From positions 1 through 38,184 of the forward strand of contig JBOFIR010000272.1 in NCBI GenBank assembly GCA_051650265.1: a stretch of DNA of 38,184 bases. Direction: 5' to 3'. Each line of letters starts with the position of its first letter. Positions within the stretch are counted from its first letter, which is position 1. The DNA is from JBOFEH01 sp051650265 (GTDB lineage Bacteria; Bacillota; Clostridia; Lachnospirales; Cellulosilyticaceae). The position numbers and the translations under genes were made by a program. Shown in pieces: positions 1 through 8,791 of the stretch. A model generated the notes under the pieces. It ran no database searches, had not been told where the DNA came from, and worked only from the letters and a program-made list of their open reading frames with translations.

Positions 1-234
1 TACTACACGTACAACATGGGGTTTATTTGCTTCATCGACAATATTAACCGTAATGGCTTCACTCAAATTTAAGAGTACTAAATTTTTACTATCTACCATG
101 CTTACCTTTTCTGATGTAGCCTGCGTTTCAGACATACGATTCATCACTGTAATGGCCACAAATGTACTCACCCCTGCTACACACGCTAACAAAACTAATG
201 CGCTAATTACAAATATTTTAAACTTTTTATCCAC
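1..234 (-). CDS. fliL: Flagellar basal body protein FliL, N-terminal part (cut by window edge)
   Basis: Only the first 78 codons are present. The reading frame opens with GTG at 234, preceded by a strong AGGAGG at 250-245 that lies in the 3' end of motB, so no ATG is needed. The product begins VDKKFKIFVISALVLLACV, a short cytoplasmic end followed by one membrane segment (about residues 5-27) and the start of a periplasm-facing domain. This is the usual FliL layout. FliL is a single-pass protein that surrounds the MotA/MotB stator and supports torque. Its place directly after motB in a flagellar operon supports the call more strongly than the short sequence does. Confidence 0.8.
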   Translation of the reverse strand, partial: MDKKFKIFVISALVLLACVAGVSTFVAITVMNRMSETQATSEKVSMVDSKNLVLLNLSEAITVNIVDEANKPHVVRVV

Positions 235-248
235 CGCCTACCTACCTC

Positions 249-998
249 CTATTCTTTATAAACTAATTTAGTCAGCTTAATTTCCACTCGCCTGTTTTGT
301 GCCTTGCCTTGTTTGGTACTATTATCGCCTACTGGCTGATACTCTCCGTAACCCTCAGCAGAAATCCCCATTGGCGAGAAATTCATCTCATCTATAAAGA
401 ATCTGGCTACAGCAATAGCTCTCGCTGCGGAAAGTTCCCAGTTACTAGGGAATTGTGCCGTATGGATAGGTACATTATCTGTATGCCCTTCAAATTTCAT
501 CTGATACCCCTGATTCATATAACCTTTCAGTTGTTTACCTAATTGACTAAGTACAGGTACTGCTGCTGGTTTCAAGACCGCTTTACCTGTTTCAAACAGC
601 AAAACGTCATTAAATGTCATAATAACGACATCCCCTTTATACTCGACACCTACTAAGTCATCTAGCTTCTTCTCATAGATAAAAGCCTCAATTTCTTCTT
701 CTACACCTTTAAGTTCATTCTTTACTTCTTCACTGCTACTATCTGTTATATTTTTTTCACTTGGAAACTGTCTCATTCCATTTCCAAGCATCCCTACATC
801 ATTTAAAATAATCTCTCCGCCATCAAGAATTCCTGTAGATCCTGAAAAAGATTCGATAAATGCTTTAAACTTAGCTGAGTCTACTGTCGACATAGAGAAT
901 AGAAGTACAAAGAAACATAAGAGTAATGTCATCATGTCTCCGTATGTATTCATGTAGGCTGGTGCACCTTTTTTAGGTTCATCTTGACTTTTTTTCAT
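249..998 (-). CDS. motB: Flagellar motor stator protein MotB
   Basis: MotB is the peptidoglycan-anchored stator subunit that carries the ion-binding aspartate. The N-terminus has the basic KKGAPAYMNTYGD stretch, with Asp21 just before a single membrane helix (about 22-38). An OmpA-like peptidoglycan-binding domain fills roughly residues 120-245 and includes the FEGHTDNVPI motif. The frame is open further upstream, to TTG at 1010 and GTG at 1007. Those starts sit almost on top of the GGGAAG element, so the ATG at 998 (249 aa, MKKSQDEPKK) is preferred and matches the usual MotB start. It follows motA closely. The ion (proton or sodium) cannot be decided from sequence alone. Confidence 0.95.
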   Translation of the reverse strand: MKKSQDEPKKGAPAYMNTYGDMMTLLLCFFVLLFSMSTVDSAKFKAFIESFSGSTGILDGGEIILNDVGMLGNGMRQFPSEKNITDSSSEEVKNELKGVEEEIEAFIYEKKLDDLVGVEYKGDVVIMTFNDVLLFETGKAVLKPAAVPVLSQLGKQLKGYMNQGYQMKFEGHTDNVPIHTAQFPSNWELSAARAIAVARFFIDEMNFSPMGISAEGYGEYQPVGDNSTKQGKAQNRRVEIKLTKLVYKE

Positions 999-1015
999 CT
1001 CACCCACCAACTTCC

Positions 1016-1795
1016 CTAATCATTCATTTGCCTTGAAGCATCAAGTTCTCTCATGTTAGGTGCTAAGAAGGCCTTTAGTTTTTCCTCAATGACACGAGGG
1101 TTCTCACCTGCCTGAATGGATAAAATGCCTTCAATCATCACTTGTTTGAGAAGTAATTCATCATTACTTTTTACCTTGAGTTTGTTTGCCAAAGGTGTTG
1201 CAAAAAAGTTTGCAATGAGGGACCCATAAAAGGTTGTTATCAATGCAACTGCCATTTGTGGCCCGATCGCTGATGGATCTTTCATATTATCTAGCATGCA
1301 AATAAGTCCAATCAAAGTCCCTATCATCCCCCATGCTGGCCCCAAGTCAGCGAGTGTACCCCAAAATCCTTGATTCTCCTTATGACGTGTTTCAATAAAG
1401 CTTAACTCCGTCTCTAATATATTACGTACGAGTTCTGGATCTGTGCCATCTACAATGAGCAAAATACCTTTCTTAAGAAATGGTTCTTCCATACTTTGAG
1501 CCATCTCCTCCAAAGCTAATAAACCCTCTTTTCGTGCTGCAAGTGCAAGCTCATTGATTTGATTAATGAGCGCCTTAGGTTCAAGGTTCGTATCTGTAAA
1601 TCCATGCTTTGCAGTTTTTAGAGAGACTACAAATTTTTTCAAAGGATAAGCCACTAATAATGATGCTGCACACCCTCCAAATACAATCATCACAGAGGGC
1701 CAGTTCACAAATAACTCAATTCGCCCACTTAAGGCTATTGATATAATAATAAAAAATACGCCGGATATAAGCCCTGCTACGGTCGATCTATCCAT
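1016..1795 (-). CDS. motA: Flagellar motor stator protein MotA
   Basis: MotA is a four-helix membrane protein that forms the ion-conducting stator with MotB and pushes on FliG. The 259 residues match the family length. Helices lie at about 6-24, 32-52, 144-168 and 181-204. The large cytoplasmic loop contains ARKEGLLALEE (about 87-97), holding the conserved Arg and Glu that contact FliG. The conserved prolines are seen in DLGPAWGMIGTLIG and ATPLAN. An AGAGGTGAT ribosome site sits just before the ATG. Placing motA-motB inside the main flagellar operon, rather than in a separate unit, is the common clostridial arrangement. Confidence 0.96.
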   Translation of the reverse strand: MDRSTVAGLISGVFFIIISIALSGRIELFVNWPSVMIVFGGCAASLLVAYPLKKFVVSLKTAKHGFTDTNLEPKALINQINELALAARKEGLLALEEMAQSMEEPFLKKGILLIVDGTDPELVRNILETELSFIETRHKENQGFWGTLADLGPAWGMIGTLIGLICMLDNMKDPSAIGPQMAVALITTFYGSLIANFFATPLANKLKVKSNDELLLKQVMIEGILSIQAGENPRVIEEKLKAFLAPNMRELDASRQMND

Positions 1796-1830
1796 TTCAT
1801 CACCTCTTTATATCATGTATTACAATCTGC

Positions 1831-2016
1831 TTAGTTCTTATGTATACAACACTTGTACGCTATAACTTTTTCCACAATTGCTTCTCTTGTTTCACTAACA
1901 ATGACTTTTTTTCCCGTTGTCAATGTAATTATAGTATCTGGTGTCTGCTCAATGATTTCAATAAGTTCAGCATTGAGTGTTATCTCTTTTCCGTTAATTT
2001 TTGTTACATTAATCAT
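1831..2016 (-). CDS. flbD: Flagellar operon protein FlbD
   Basis: This is a 61-residue protein of the FlbD family, a small conserved protein found between flgE and motA/fliL in spirochaete and Firmicute flagellar operons. The sequence starts MINVTKINGKEITLNAELIE and contains the typical TPDTIITLTTGKK segment. The role is not well defined; it is associated with flagellar assembly or motility. It ends with a Cys pair (YKCCIHKN), an unusual tail. A GAAGGA ribosome site precedes the ATG. The neighbours flgE and motA make the assignment secure despite the small size. Confidence 0.85.
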   Translation of the reverse strand: MINVTKINGKEITLNAELIEIIEQTPDTIITLTTGKKVIVSETREAIVEKVIAYKCCIHKN

Positions 2017-2044
2017 TTATCACACCATCCTTCTCTCAAATAGA

Positions 2045-2074
2045 TGAATCAGCTCTAGGCTGATTCACCTCCTT
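2045..2074 (-). other. Intercistronic hairpin with an unused strong Shine-Dalgarno
   Basis: Just after the flgE stop codon the minus strand reads AAGGAGGTGA (about 2074-2065), a near-perfect anti-16S match, but no usable start codon lies within 15 bases of it. It runs into a perfect 9-bp stem (TGAATCAGC at 2067-2059 pairing with GCTGATTCA at 2053-2045, loop CTAGA). No U-tract follows, so this is not a normal terminator. It may protect the 3' end of the hook-protein message or mark an RNA processing point. The role is inferred. Confidence 0.5.
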
Positions 2075-2076
2075 GG

Positions 2077-3402
2077 TTAACGCTTGATATTAACAAGCTC
2101 TTGTAGCATCTCATCTGAAGCTGAAATAATACGTGAATTGGCTTGGAAACCTCTTTGTGTCACTATCATCTCCGTAAATTCACGTGATAAATCTACATTG
2201 GACATTTCTAATACCCCTGCTTGGAATACACCAGCAGATCCAATGCCATCAAAATCTCCTGAGTTGGCTGTTGTTTGGAATAGATTATCCCCTACCTTTT
2301 GAAGTCCTGCAGGATTATCAAATTGGGCAACAACGATTTGTCCTAACATCTTTGTCGCACCATTATTATAATAAGCTGTGATAATACCATCAGCACCCAC
2401 ATCAAACCCCATCATCTCTCCAGCCGGTGAGCCATTAACTGTCTTAGAATCAACACTTGTTTTACTGTTAAACTGTGTAAGTCCTGAAAAGCTCAGCGTG
2501 GCATTCCCATCTAATTTAGATGCACCTAATGCTACATCTGCGCCAAAAATTTTAAATTCAGGTTTATCCCCCTTGGTAAGATCCAGTTTCGTTCCATCTT
2601 TTGCCTCAACAGTTGTTAGTACACCTGCCGTATCAAATTTTAATTTCGCTGGTAACCCTGTTACTGCTGTGTCAGCAATATTCTGAGTTTTTCCATCTTT
2701 ATCCTTAAGGACAATATTACCACCATCTTTGCTGCTATCAGCAACGTCTACCGTCCATTCGCCTGTCCCTGCATCATACTTCATCTCAACCCCAAAGCTA
2801 TAAAGGTTTCCTAATGAGTCATACAATTTAACCTGTGATTCAATCGGTGTATCTTTGATATTGATATTACCACTAAGGGAGGTTGAAGTCGTTGCTTTAG
2901 GTGGTGATGTCTTGTTGCTTGTATCATTAAGCTTGATATTACCTACCACACCTCTATTAATTGCTGTACCTGTTTCATTTGCAGGCCACCCCTGTACCTT
3001 CATCCCATTTGGAATGACAAGATTCCCTTCATCATCTTGTCTAAGTGCTCCTGCACGTGTGAAGTATTGTCCCGCTGCATCACCTACGATTAAGAAACCA
3101 TCCCCATCAATCATCAGGTCAAATGGGTTATCCGTACGCTGGGCTGCCCCCTGTGTCATAAGTGTATCGATAGAAGAAACATTAACACCAAGCCCTACTT
3201 GCATAGGATTGCGTCCGCCCCTTCCTGTCTCATCACTTGCCGCTGTTCCTGACTGAAGTGTTTGTGAGAACACCTCATTAAAAGTTACACGTTGTGATTT
3301 GAATCCGATTGTATTAACATTGGCGATATTATTACCAATAACGTCCATCTTTGTTTGATGTACACGTAACCCTGATACACCTGAATACATTGATCTCATC
3401 AT
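2077..3402 (-). CDS. flgE: Flagellar hook protein FlgE
   Basis: FlgE polymerises into the hook joining rod and filament and is exported through the flagellar type III apparatus. The 441-residue product has the N-terminal rod/hook signature MRSMYSGVSGLRVHQTKMD followed by NNIANVNTIGFK. The C-terminal SNVDLSREFTEMIVTQRGFQ block is typical of the family, and the two ends form the coiled-coil core. The variable middle (about 130-350) is the surface domain. AGGAGG lies 9 bases before the first ATG; the next codon is also ATG and could be used. It follows flgD, its cap protein, and precedes flbD. Confidence 0.95.
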   Translation of the reverse strand: MMRSMYSGVSGLRVHQTKMDVIGNNIANVNTIGFKSQRVTFNEVFSQTLQSGTAASDETGRGGRNPMQVGLGVNVSSIDTLMTQGAAQRTDNPFDLMIDGDGFLIVGDAAGQYFTRAGALRQDDEGNLVIPNGMKVQGWPANETGTAINRGVVGNIKLNDTSNKTSPPKATTSTSLSGNINIKDTPIESQVKLYDSLGNLYSFGVEMKYDAGTGEWTVDVADSSKDGGNIVLKDKDGKTQNIADTAVTGLPAKLKFDTAGVLTTVEAKDGTKLDLTKGDKPEFKIFGADVALGASKLDGNATLSFSGLTQFNSKTSVDSKTVNGSPAGEMMGFDVGADGIITAYYNNGATKMLGQIVVAQFDNPAGLQKVGDNLFQTTANSGDFDGIGSAGVFQAGVLEMSNVDLSREFTEMIVTQRGFQANSRIISASDEMLQELVNIKR

Positions 3403-3426
3403 AGCTTTATTCCTCCTAGTCCACTA

Positions 3427-4236
3427 CTATTTCTCTATATTTTTAACTGTGTCAATCGCATCAAATGGTACAAACTGCCCATCTACATAAAGATACGTTA
3501 AATCTTTTTGCATCACAATATAATCTACTTTTCCTGCGACCTTAATATCGTTACCTTCTTTATCCTTAATCGTTGCTGTAATCACTTTATCTGTAAGCGA
3601 TGGTTTCTCTACAATATTTTGAACTTGCTCTAGATCTACTTCCATGCGGTGCTTCCCTTTTCCAATAACCACATAAGGCTTCTCATCTTTCATGGTAACT
3701 TCAAGAACCTCACCTTCAATAATCGTATCAACTTTCTTCCCTTCATCTGCCCCCTGTCCATCTGCTTTAATAACTGCTTGAACAGTCTTACCAATCAATT
3801 CAAATGCAGACGCATTGCTTTGAATATTAGACGGATCAATTACTTGCATCACTTCTTCCATCTTAACTTCGTTTTTACCAATCCCAAAAGTTACTTCACT
3901 ACCACTGGTCTTGATATAATCAATCTTTCCAACTTGTACCTCCATGGCACCCGTATCTGGATTTTTAAGCTGATACTGCACAAAATCTCCAATCATACTG
4001 TGTGCCATTTGTTTATTGACGGCATTGGCTACATTCATCATCTGCTCAAGTGCAGAAAATTGTGCCATCTGAGCCATCATTTCTTGATTATCCATAGGAT
4101 TCATTGGATCTTGATAACGCAGCTGTGTGACAAGCAATTGCATGAATGCATCTTTATCCATATCTTGTTTAGGTTGTCTATCTACTTTATTCACCAGATA
4201 GTCACTATCTGGTGCTACAATATTAACATTACTCAT
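3427..4236 (-). CDS. flgD: Hook assembly cap protein FlgD with a repeated C-terminal domain
   Basis: FlgD is the scaffold that caps the growing hook. The N-terminus has the family signature DAFMQLLVTQLRYQDPMNP (about 29-47) and MAQFSALEQMMN. At 269 aa it is much longer than short gram-positive FlgD proteins. The extra length comes from what looks like three copies of one beta-rich unit, at about 81-134, 147-211 and 214-268. Each copy opens with an IG/TD-x-V pattern, has a Gly-x-Val/Ile-Asp/Leu-Tyr/Glu-Ile/Val strand in the middle, and ends in an acidic helix-like V..V segment. The repetition is my own reading of the protein. The gene is packed between fliK and flgE. Confidence 0.93.
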   Translation of the reverse strand: MSNVNIVAPDSDYLVNKVDRQPKQDMDKDAFMQLLVTQLRYQDPMNPMDNQEMMAQMAQFSALEQMMNVANAVNKQMAHSMIGDFVQYQLKNPDTGAMEVQVGKIDYIKTSGSEVTFGIGKNEVKMEEVMQVIDPSNIQSNASAFELIGKTVQAVIKADGQGADEGKKVDTIIEGEVLEVTMKDEKPYVVIGKGKHRMEVDLEQVQNIVEKPSLTDKVITATIKDKEGNDIKVAGKVDYIVMQKDLTYLYVDGQFVPFDAIDTVKNIEK

Positions 4237-4247
4237 CCTTTCGCCCC

Positions 4248-5576
4248 CTAAGCCATATAATCAACTTGTGTATGCGTCGCCGTACTTTGTGCTGCTGATA
4301 CTGTTTGCGCCTCTTCTTCTATCTGCTCAAGATGCTTTGTGATAATCTCCTGAATACGCTTTGCTGATTTTTGCTTCTGCTGTTTCATTTGATCAGCTGT
4401 GTGGTGACTTTCGACATCAACTTGAAAACTACCGATTGTCAAACCTTGTTTTTCAAGTCCTTCTTTCAGTTCTGATAATCCCTGTAACATCATTTCCTTC
4501 GTACGATCAGACTCCACTTTAATTTGTGCTGTTACCACACCATTCTGCTCCACAAGCTTCATTGTCATCTTCCCAAGTTCTTTCGGTGTCAACTCCATCT
4601 GAATTTCATTATGTGTTACAAGCTTTGCAATCTCAAGTCTTCGAATCAGTTGCTCCGTAACCATCTTATGTGAAAGGGTTTGTGTAGGCTCTCCTAGTGA
4701 CTTGACTTCTTGACCACGTTGCCAAGATATAAACTCCTCACGTTGTCTAGCATTGTCTACAAGTGGTCTTACACCTAATAATGATTCAAATACCTGTTGT
4801 TTGGGATGGCTTTCTTGATGAAGCTGTTCTTGGGTACCTTCATCAGTATTCTGTATACGGCCTTCTCCCTGTACACGTCCTTCTATCAAGCCTATTTGGT
4901 CTATCCCTTCATTTTTTAGGGTAATGTCTTGATACTGTACTGCTTCACTCACTTCTCTAGGTAGTGTATCCTCCTGTGGTGTAGACTGATACTTTCCAAG
5001 AATGGTCTCAATCACCTGTTTACCTTCTGCGCTCTGCCCAATACTGTCAAAACTTTGCCATACTTCTTGAATACACTTTAAAGTTTCTTGATCCATAGTC
5101 AATAAGTTTTGCTGACCATCCACAAGCTCCTGGAGAAAGCGTGTAAATTTTTCTTGTATAACCAGTTCCTCGGGCATCATTCCTAGCTGCTCAAAAGTAT
5201 TTGTCAACTGCTCCTTACTGATTCCCAACGTTTCAATCAACCCTAAGAGATAAGGTATCATCTGCCTTGCAACCTGATCTGCATTTTCCTGCACATTGCT
5301 CTCACTATCATTTACCTTTTCCTTTGGTATACGCGCTTGCGTTTGATCTTTGGACTTTACCTGTTCCTTTAGCTCATCTTTTTCAAGGAGGTCAGTTCTT
5401 TCTTTCTTTGCCATTTGATCTGGGCGGTTCTCGAAACGTGGCTTCTTTTGCGCTGTATGTGTTGCCGCATCCATTGTTTTCTTGAAGCTACTTCTATCAT
5501 TTTTCGGTGCTGGTTTGATCCCTTGTTGTGGTGCTACTTTCATACCACTAATCAAACCCATAACGCCTTGGTTCAT
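4248..5576 (-). CDS. fliK: Flagellar hook-length control protein FliK
   Basis: FliK is the secreted molecular ruler that measures the hook and switches the export apparatus from hook to filament substrates. The 442-aa product is low in complexity and rich in Lys, Glu and Gln for its first two thirds, as expected for an unfolded ruler. The conserved Flg_hook domain lies at about 310-400, with MELTPKELGKMTMKLVEQNG and AQIKVESDRTKEMM. It ends 11 bases before flgD. The N-terminal region is not conserved enough to confirm by eye, so the call rests on the C-terminal domain and on gene order. Confidence 0.9.
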   Translation of the reverse strand: MNQGVMGLISGMKVAPQQGIKPAPKNDRSSFKKTMDAATHTAQKKPRFENRPDQMAKKERTDLLEKDELKEQVKSKDQTQARIPKEKVNDSESNVQENADQVARQMIPYLLGLIETLGISKEQLTNTFEQLGMMPEELVIQEKFTRFLQELVDGQQNLLTMDQETLKCIQEVWQSFDSIGQSAEGKQVIETILGKYQSTPQEDTLPREVSEAVQYQDITLKNEGIDQIGLIEGRVQGEGRIQNTDEGTQEQLHQESHPKQQVFESLLGVRPLVDNARQREEFISWQRGQEVKSLGEPTQTLSHKMVTEQLIRRLEIAKLVTHNEIQMELTPKELGKMTMKLVEQNGVVTAQIKVESDRTKEMMLQGLSELKEGLEKQGLTIGSFQVDVESHHTADQMKQQKQKSAKRIQEIITKHLEQIEEEAQTVSAAQSTATHTQVDYMA

Positions 5577-5598
5577 ATCCTCCCCCCCTCTCTCTTAC

Positions 5599-6303
5599 TC
5601 ATTTATCGACACTAGGTGCTATCAATTTGATAACTTGTGGTGTAACTTTCTCATCCATTACACTCAATATGGCTGATTGTCGTTCTGATGTCATACCTGC
5701 AAACACATATTTTACAAGTTCTGGATCCGTTCCTACAATCTGCACCAGTGCTTTTGCAGCTGCTTCCTCGTCCATATCTGCAACAACTTTTGCATAAGCT
5801 TTTTGATCCTTGGTTGCTACCTGTTGACTTTTAAGCTCCCTGTAAAGTGTCTGTGCACTTTCAGGTGCAATCTTTTCATAGTATTTAACAAATTCAGTAC
5901 CGCTCGCATGGGCAACCTCTTGTTCCCATTTGCTCTTAAGTACTAGAAAATCATTATATTGCTCTTCATAACTTTTCAAAGTATCCACTTGAGTTGTTAG
6001 CGCCTCATTAGCCTGTGTCAATGATGTAATCTGCTGATTTAAAGATTCAATTGTAGCCTTTAAAGTCTTCACTTCGGGGCTCTCTTCCACATTTTCACTT
6101 GTCTCTTGAACCTTAAAGATCTTGTTTAATACCGGAATGTTTTTGACGCCTTCAGCAATTCCTTTTCTTCCAAAAAAAATCCCAACACCTAATCCTATAA
6201 GAATCACACCTAAAAGGAGCCATTTAAATAAGCGCTTTTTTCGCTTAGGCTTTTGACGCAACATTTCTACATCTGGCACTTCTTTTATAATTTGTTCTGT
6301 CAA
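5599..6303 (-). CDS. MotE/YlxF-like flagellar protein (MgtE-N-like domain)
   Basis: The 234-aa protein has a basic cytoplasmic start (KPKRKKR), one membrane helix (about 27-45), a coiled coil (about 75-125) and a C-terminal helical domain (about 140-232). The C-terminal domain carries DMDEEAAAKALVQI and MTSERQSAILSVM, the pattern of the MgtE N-terminal/MotE fold. MotE proteins act as chaperones for the stator and have weak sequence conservation. The ATG overlaps the fliJ stop by four bases, implying coupled translation. Its place between fliJ and fliK is where ylxF lies in other Firmicutes. The exact function is inferred from family and position. Confidence 0.8.
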   Translation of the reverse strand: MTEQIIKEVPDVEMLRQKPKRKKRLFKWLLLGVILIGLGVGIFFGRKGIAEGVKNIPVLNKIFKVQETSENVEESPEVKTLKATIESLNQQITSLTQANEALTTQVDTLKSYEEQYNDFLVLKSKWEQEVAHASGTEFVKYYEKIAPESAQTLYRELKSQQVATKDQKAYAKVVADMDEEAAAKALVQIVGTDPELVKYVFAGMTSERQSAILSVMDEKVTPQVIKLIAPSVDK

Positions 6304-6749
6304 TCAAAGTCACTCCCTTCTGCTACGCTGTATTTATAACTGACTAGTTCATCTGTTATGAGCTGTTCTTGACGTTTTTCCTCTTCTAACCACCGCTCAA
6401 GATATACCTCTTTGAGGTTTTCCATAATTTTACGTTCCTTCATAGCCTCTTGTAGTCTAAGTTGTTGCGTGCTAACACGATTCTCAATTTCTTGTAGTTC
6501 CACGACTTGTTTCTTAATCTGCCCGTCTACTACCAGCAAATAGCGCCTCATACTTTCAAGTTCACTAATCAGGATCTTCCCTGATACTGCCTGTGTATAC
6601 TCACCTACAAGGCTCTTTTTTTCTTGAAGGAACTTTTCATAGGTAGCTTGAGCCTGTGCCATTAGAATACGTAGCTTACCAAGTTCTCTTTTTTGATTTT
6701 CTTCATTTTGTATGCGCAGTTTAAGGATTGTTTCTAATTTAAACTTCAT
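6300..6749 (-). CDS. fliJ: Flagellar export chaperone FliJ
   Basis: FliJ is a small coiled-coil protein that sits in the FliI hexamer as a central stalk and links export substrates to the gate. The 149-residue product is almost entirely charged alpha helix, beginning KFKLETILKLRIQNEENQKR, which matches the usual FliJ opening. The sequence is too generic for a call on its own, but the position directly after fliI and before the motE-like gene is diagnostic. The start ATG lies 7 bases after the fliI stop with an AGGAG some 13 bases upstream, so initiation probably depends on coupling. Confidence 0.88.
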   Translation of the reverse strand: MKFKLETILKLRIQNEENQKRELGKLRILMAQAQATYEKFLQEKKSLVGEYTQAVSGKILISELESMRRYLLVVDGQIKKQVVELQEIENRVSTQQLRLQEAMKERKIMENLKEVYLERWLEEEKRQEQLITDELVSYKYSVAEGSDFD

Positions 6750-6756
6750 AATCCCG

Positions 6757-8052
6757 TTATACTCCTAGCTGATGCATCTGCTCAAGCGTCTCCGCTAGCG
6801 GTACTTTTTCATGAGTTCCTTGACATAAAAACTGCTTAATTCCCGCAATTTTATCAATAGCTTCGTCAATCTCCTTATTACTGCCTTTGTTATATGCACC
6901 CACATTAATTAAATCTTCTGCCTCTGTATAAACCGCCAAATGCTTTTTCAGTGCTGTAGCAAGCTGACGATGCCCTGATGTGGTCACATCACCCATTACC
7001 CTTGAGATACTTCCTAATACATCGATCGCTGGATAGTGTCCCTTATGACCAAGCTTTCTTGAAAGCATAATATGGCCATCAACAATCCCTCTGACAGTAT
7101 CTGTAATTGGTTCATTAAAGTCATCACCATCCACAAGTACTGTATACAGCCCTGTGATACTCCCTACATCACTACACCCTGCACGCTCAAGGAGTTTCGG
7201 CATCATCCCAAAAACTGATGGGGGGTACCCTCTAGAAACAGGTGGTTCTCCTATAGACAGCCCAATTTCACGCTGTGCCATTGCAAAACGTGTCAATGAA
7301 TCCATCAGTAGTAGCACATCTTTTCCCTGGTCCCTAAAGTACTCGGCAAGAGCAGTGGCAGTCTGTGCTGCCTTCAAGCGGATAAGCGCCGGTTGATCCG
7401 ATGTGGCAACAACCACAATCGAACGCTTTAACCCTTCTTCTTGTAAATCTTTTTCAATGAATTCTCTCACTTCTCGGCCACGCTCCCCAATCAACGCAAT
7501 CACATTAATATCAGAAAGGGCATTCCTAGCAATCATACCTAGTAGTGTACTCTTACCTACACCACTCCCAGCAAAAATACCCATACGTTGCCCTTTACCT
7601 ATACTCAGCATCCCATCTATTGCCCGAATACCGAGCGGCATCTGCTGATGAATACGTTGCCTTGTCAAAGGATTTGGTGACGTATTCTCAATAGGTACAA
7701 GATCCATACTCGGGATCACCGTCCCATCTAGAGGCTCAGCTTTCCAGTCCACAACTTGACCCAACAAATCAGGGGTTGCATGAATCATAAACTGCTCACC
7801 ACAGGCTCTTACCCTGCATCCTGGTCCAATTCCTTCAATTTTGTCGAGTGGCATCAGAAGAATATGGTCTTCTTTAAACCCAACAACTTCTGCATAAATT
7901 TCTTTATGGTAGCTATTGGTAATGATACACATATCCCCTATATTAGCTTTAGGCCCTAGTGTTTCAATTGCCATTCCTACAACTTTAACGACTTTCCCTT
8001 CATAATGCCATAATACTTTGTTGGTCAGCTGTGTATATTTTTGTAACATCAT
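6757..8052 (-). CDS. fliI: Flagellum-specific export ATPase FliI
   Basis: FliI is the cytoplasmic ATPase of the flagellar type III export system, related to the F1 beta subunit. The Walker A motif GSGVGKST lies at 162-169, Walker B is in DVLLLMDSLTRFA, and the RGYPPSVF stretch and C-terminal helical domain are as expected. The length of 431 aa is normal. Two ATG codons stand in tandem at the start, after AAGGTGGG. The N-terminal third is the hexamerisation barrel. FliH (regulator) and FliJ (stalk) are encoded on either side in the same unit. Confidence 0.97.
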   Translation of the reverse strand: MMLQKYTQLTNKVLWHYEGKVVKVVGMAIETLGPKANIGDMCIITNSYHKEIYAEVVGFKEDHILLMPLDKIEGIGPGCRVRACGEQFMIHATPDLLGQVVDWKAEPLDGTVIPSMDLVPIENTSPNPLTRQRIHQQMPLGIRAIDGMLSIGKGQRMGIFAGSGVGKSTLLGMIARNALSDINVIALIGERGREVREFIEKDLQEEGLKRSIVVVATSDQPALIRLKAAQTATALAEYFRDQGKDVLLLMDSLTRFAMAQREIGLSIGEPPVSRGYPPSVFGMMPKLLERAGCSDVGSITGLYTVLVDGDDFNEPITDTVRGIVDGHIMLSRKLGHKGHYPAIDVLGSISRVMGDVTTSGHRQLATALKKHLAVYTEAEDLINVGAYNKGSNKEIDEAIDKIAGIKQFLCQGTHEKVPLAETLEQMHQLGV

Positions 8053-8065
8053 TTACATTCCCACC

Positions 8066-8791
8066 TTACAGACTTTGAAGCATTCCCAATTCTTTAAGCA
8101 CTCTTCCAAGTCCCTCTTCTATATCATATGAAATACTTCCTTGACTTGTCTCAATTTCACACATTGTTTCATACAAATTCTCATCTGTACGTAGTTTTAC
8201 ACCTTCACCCATAGCCATCAGCGTATGTTTCTCTGCTTCACTTAACCGCTCATAGAGCACTGGATTCATAGACAGTGTAATAGGTTCTCTCATCATCTCA
8301 TGATGGCGTATCTTTCGTACCAATAGCCCAATCCATTCTGTATGCTCGCTCAGCTCTTCGTGGATGATATGCCCAACTAGTTGCTGCACCAATGCGATTA
8401 TCTCTGGTTCTGCTTGGCTTATAATTTCTTCTTTTTCTACCTGTGCTTGTGCGATCAGTGCCTTTGCTTTTTCTGCCGCACTTGCTTCTAGTTGCTTGAC
8501 TTTAAACTGCGCTTCTTCCTCAAGTAAATCGATTTGTACTTTAAGTAGGCGTTCTCGTTCTTTCAATTCCTGATCCGCCTCAGAAAGCATCTTATTGACC
8601 TGCCTTTTGGCTTCTTCAAGAAGTTGGGCGCTTTCTTTTCTTGCTGCCTCTTCCAGCATCTGTTGCTGTACCTGCTGTTGCACCTGCTGTGTTTCATCTG
8701 CTTTTTCATGAATAATAGGGACCACCAGTTGCTTTCCTATTTCTATAGACTTCTCACCTGAAATACGGTGACCTTTTATAATATTAGACAA
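8066..8791 (-). CDS. fliH: Flagellar export regulator FliH
   Basis: FliH binds and restrains FliI and docks it to the C-ring. The product is a long charged helix with Gln-rich repeats (QQVQQQVQQQM) and an Ala/Glu-rich middle. The C-terminal domain (about 170-240) resembles the V-ATPase E-subunit part of FliH. I prefer the TTG at 8791, because AGGAG lies 9 bases upstream and the product then begins SNIIKGHRIS, as in other FliH proteins. GTG at 8812 and ATG at 8800 are open in frame but have poorly placed ribosome sites. With the TTG start it overlaps fliG by 8 bases. Confidence 0.88.
   Translation of the reverse strand: MSNIIKGHRISGEKSIEIGKQLVVPIIHEKADETQQVQQQVQQQMLEEAARKESAQLLEEAKRQVNKMLSEADQELKERERLLKVQIDLLEEEAQFKVKQLEASAAEKAKALIAQAQVEKEEIISQAEPEIIALVQQLVGHIIHEELSEHTEWIGLLVRKIRHHEMMREPITLSMNPVLYERLSEAEKHTLMAMGEGVKLRTDENLYETMCEIETSQGSISYDIEEGLGRVLKELGMLQSL

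Noticed and set aside
3649..4251. A 200-codon open frame on the plus strand
   Set aside because: It lies wholly opposite flgD, has low-complexity hydrophobic/His-rich sequence and no ribosome site; it is a shadow of the real gene.
8600..8720. Gln-rich repeat in fliH as a sign of a foreign or phase-variable gene
   Set aside because: Short Gln/Glu repeats are common in FliH and the DNA repeat is too irregular for slippage.
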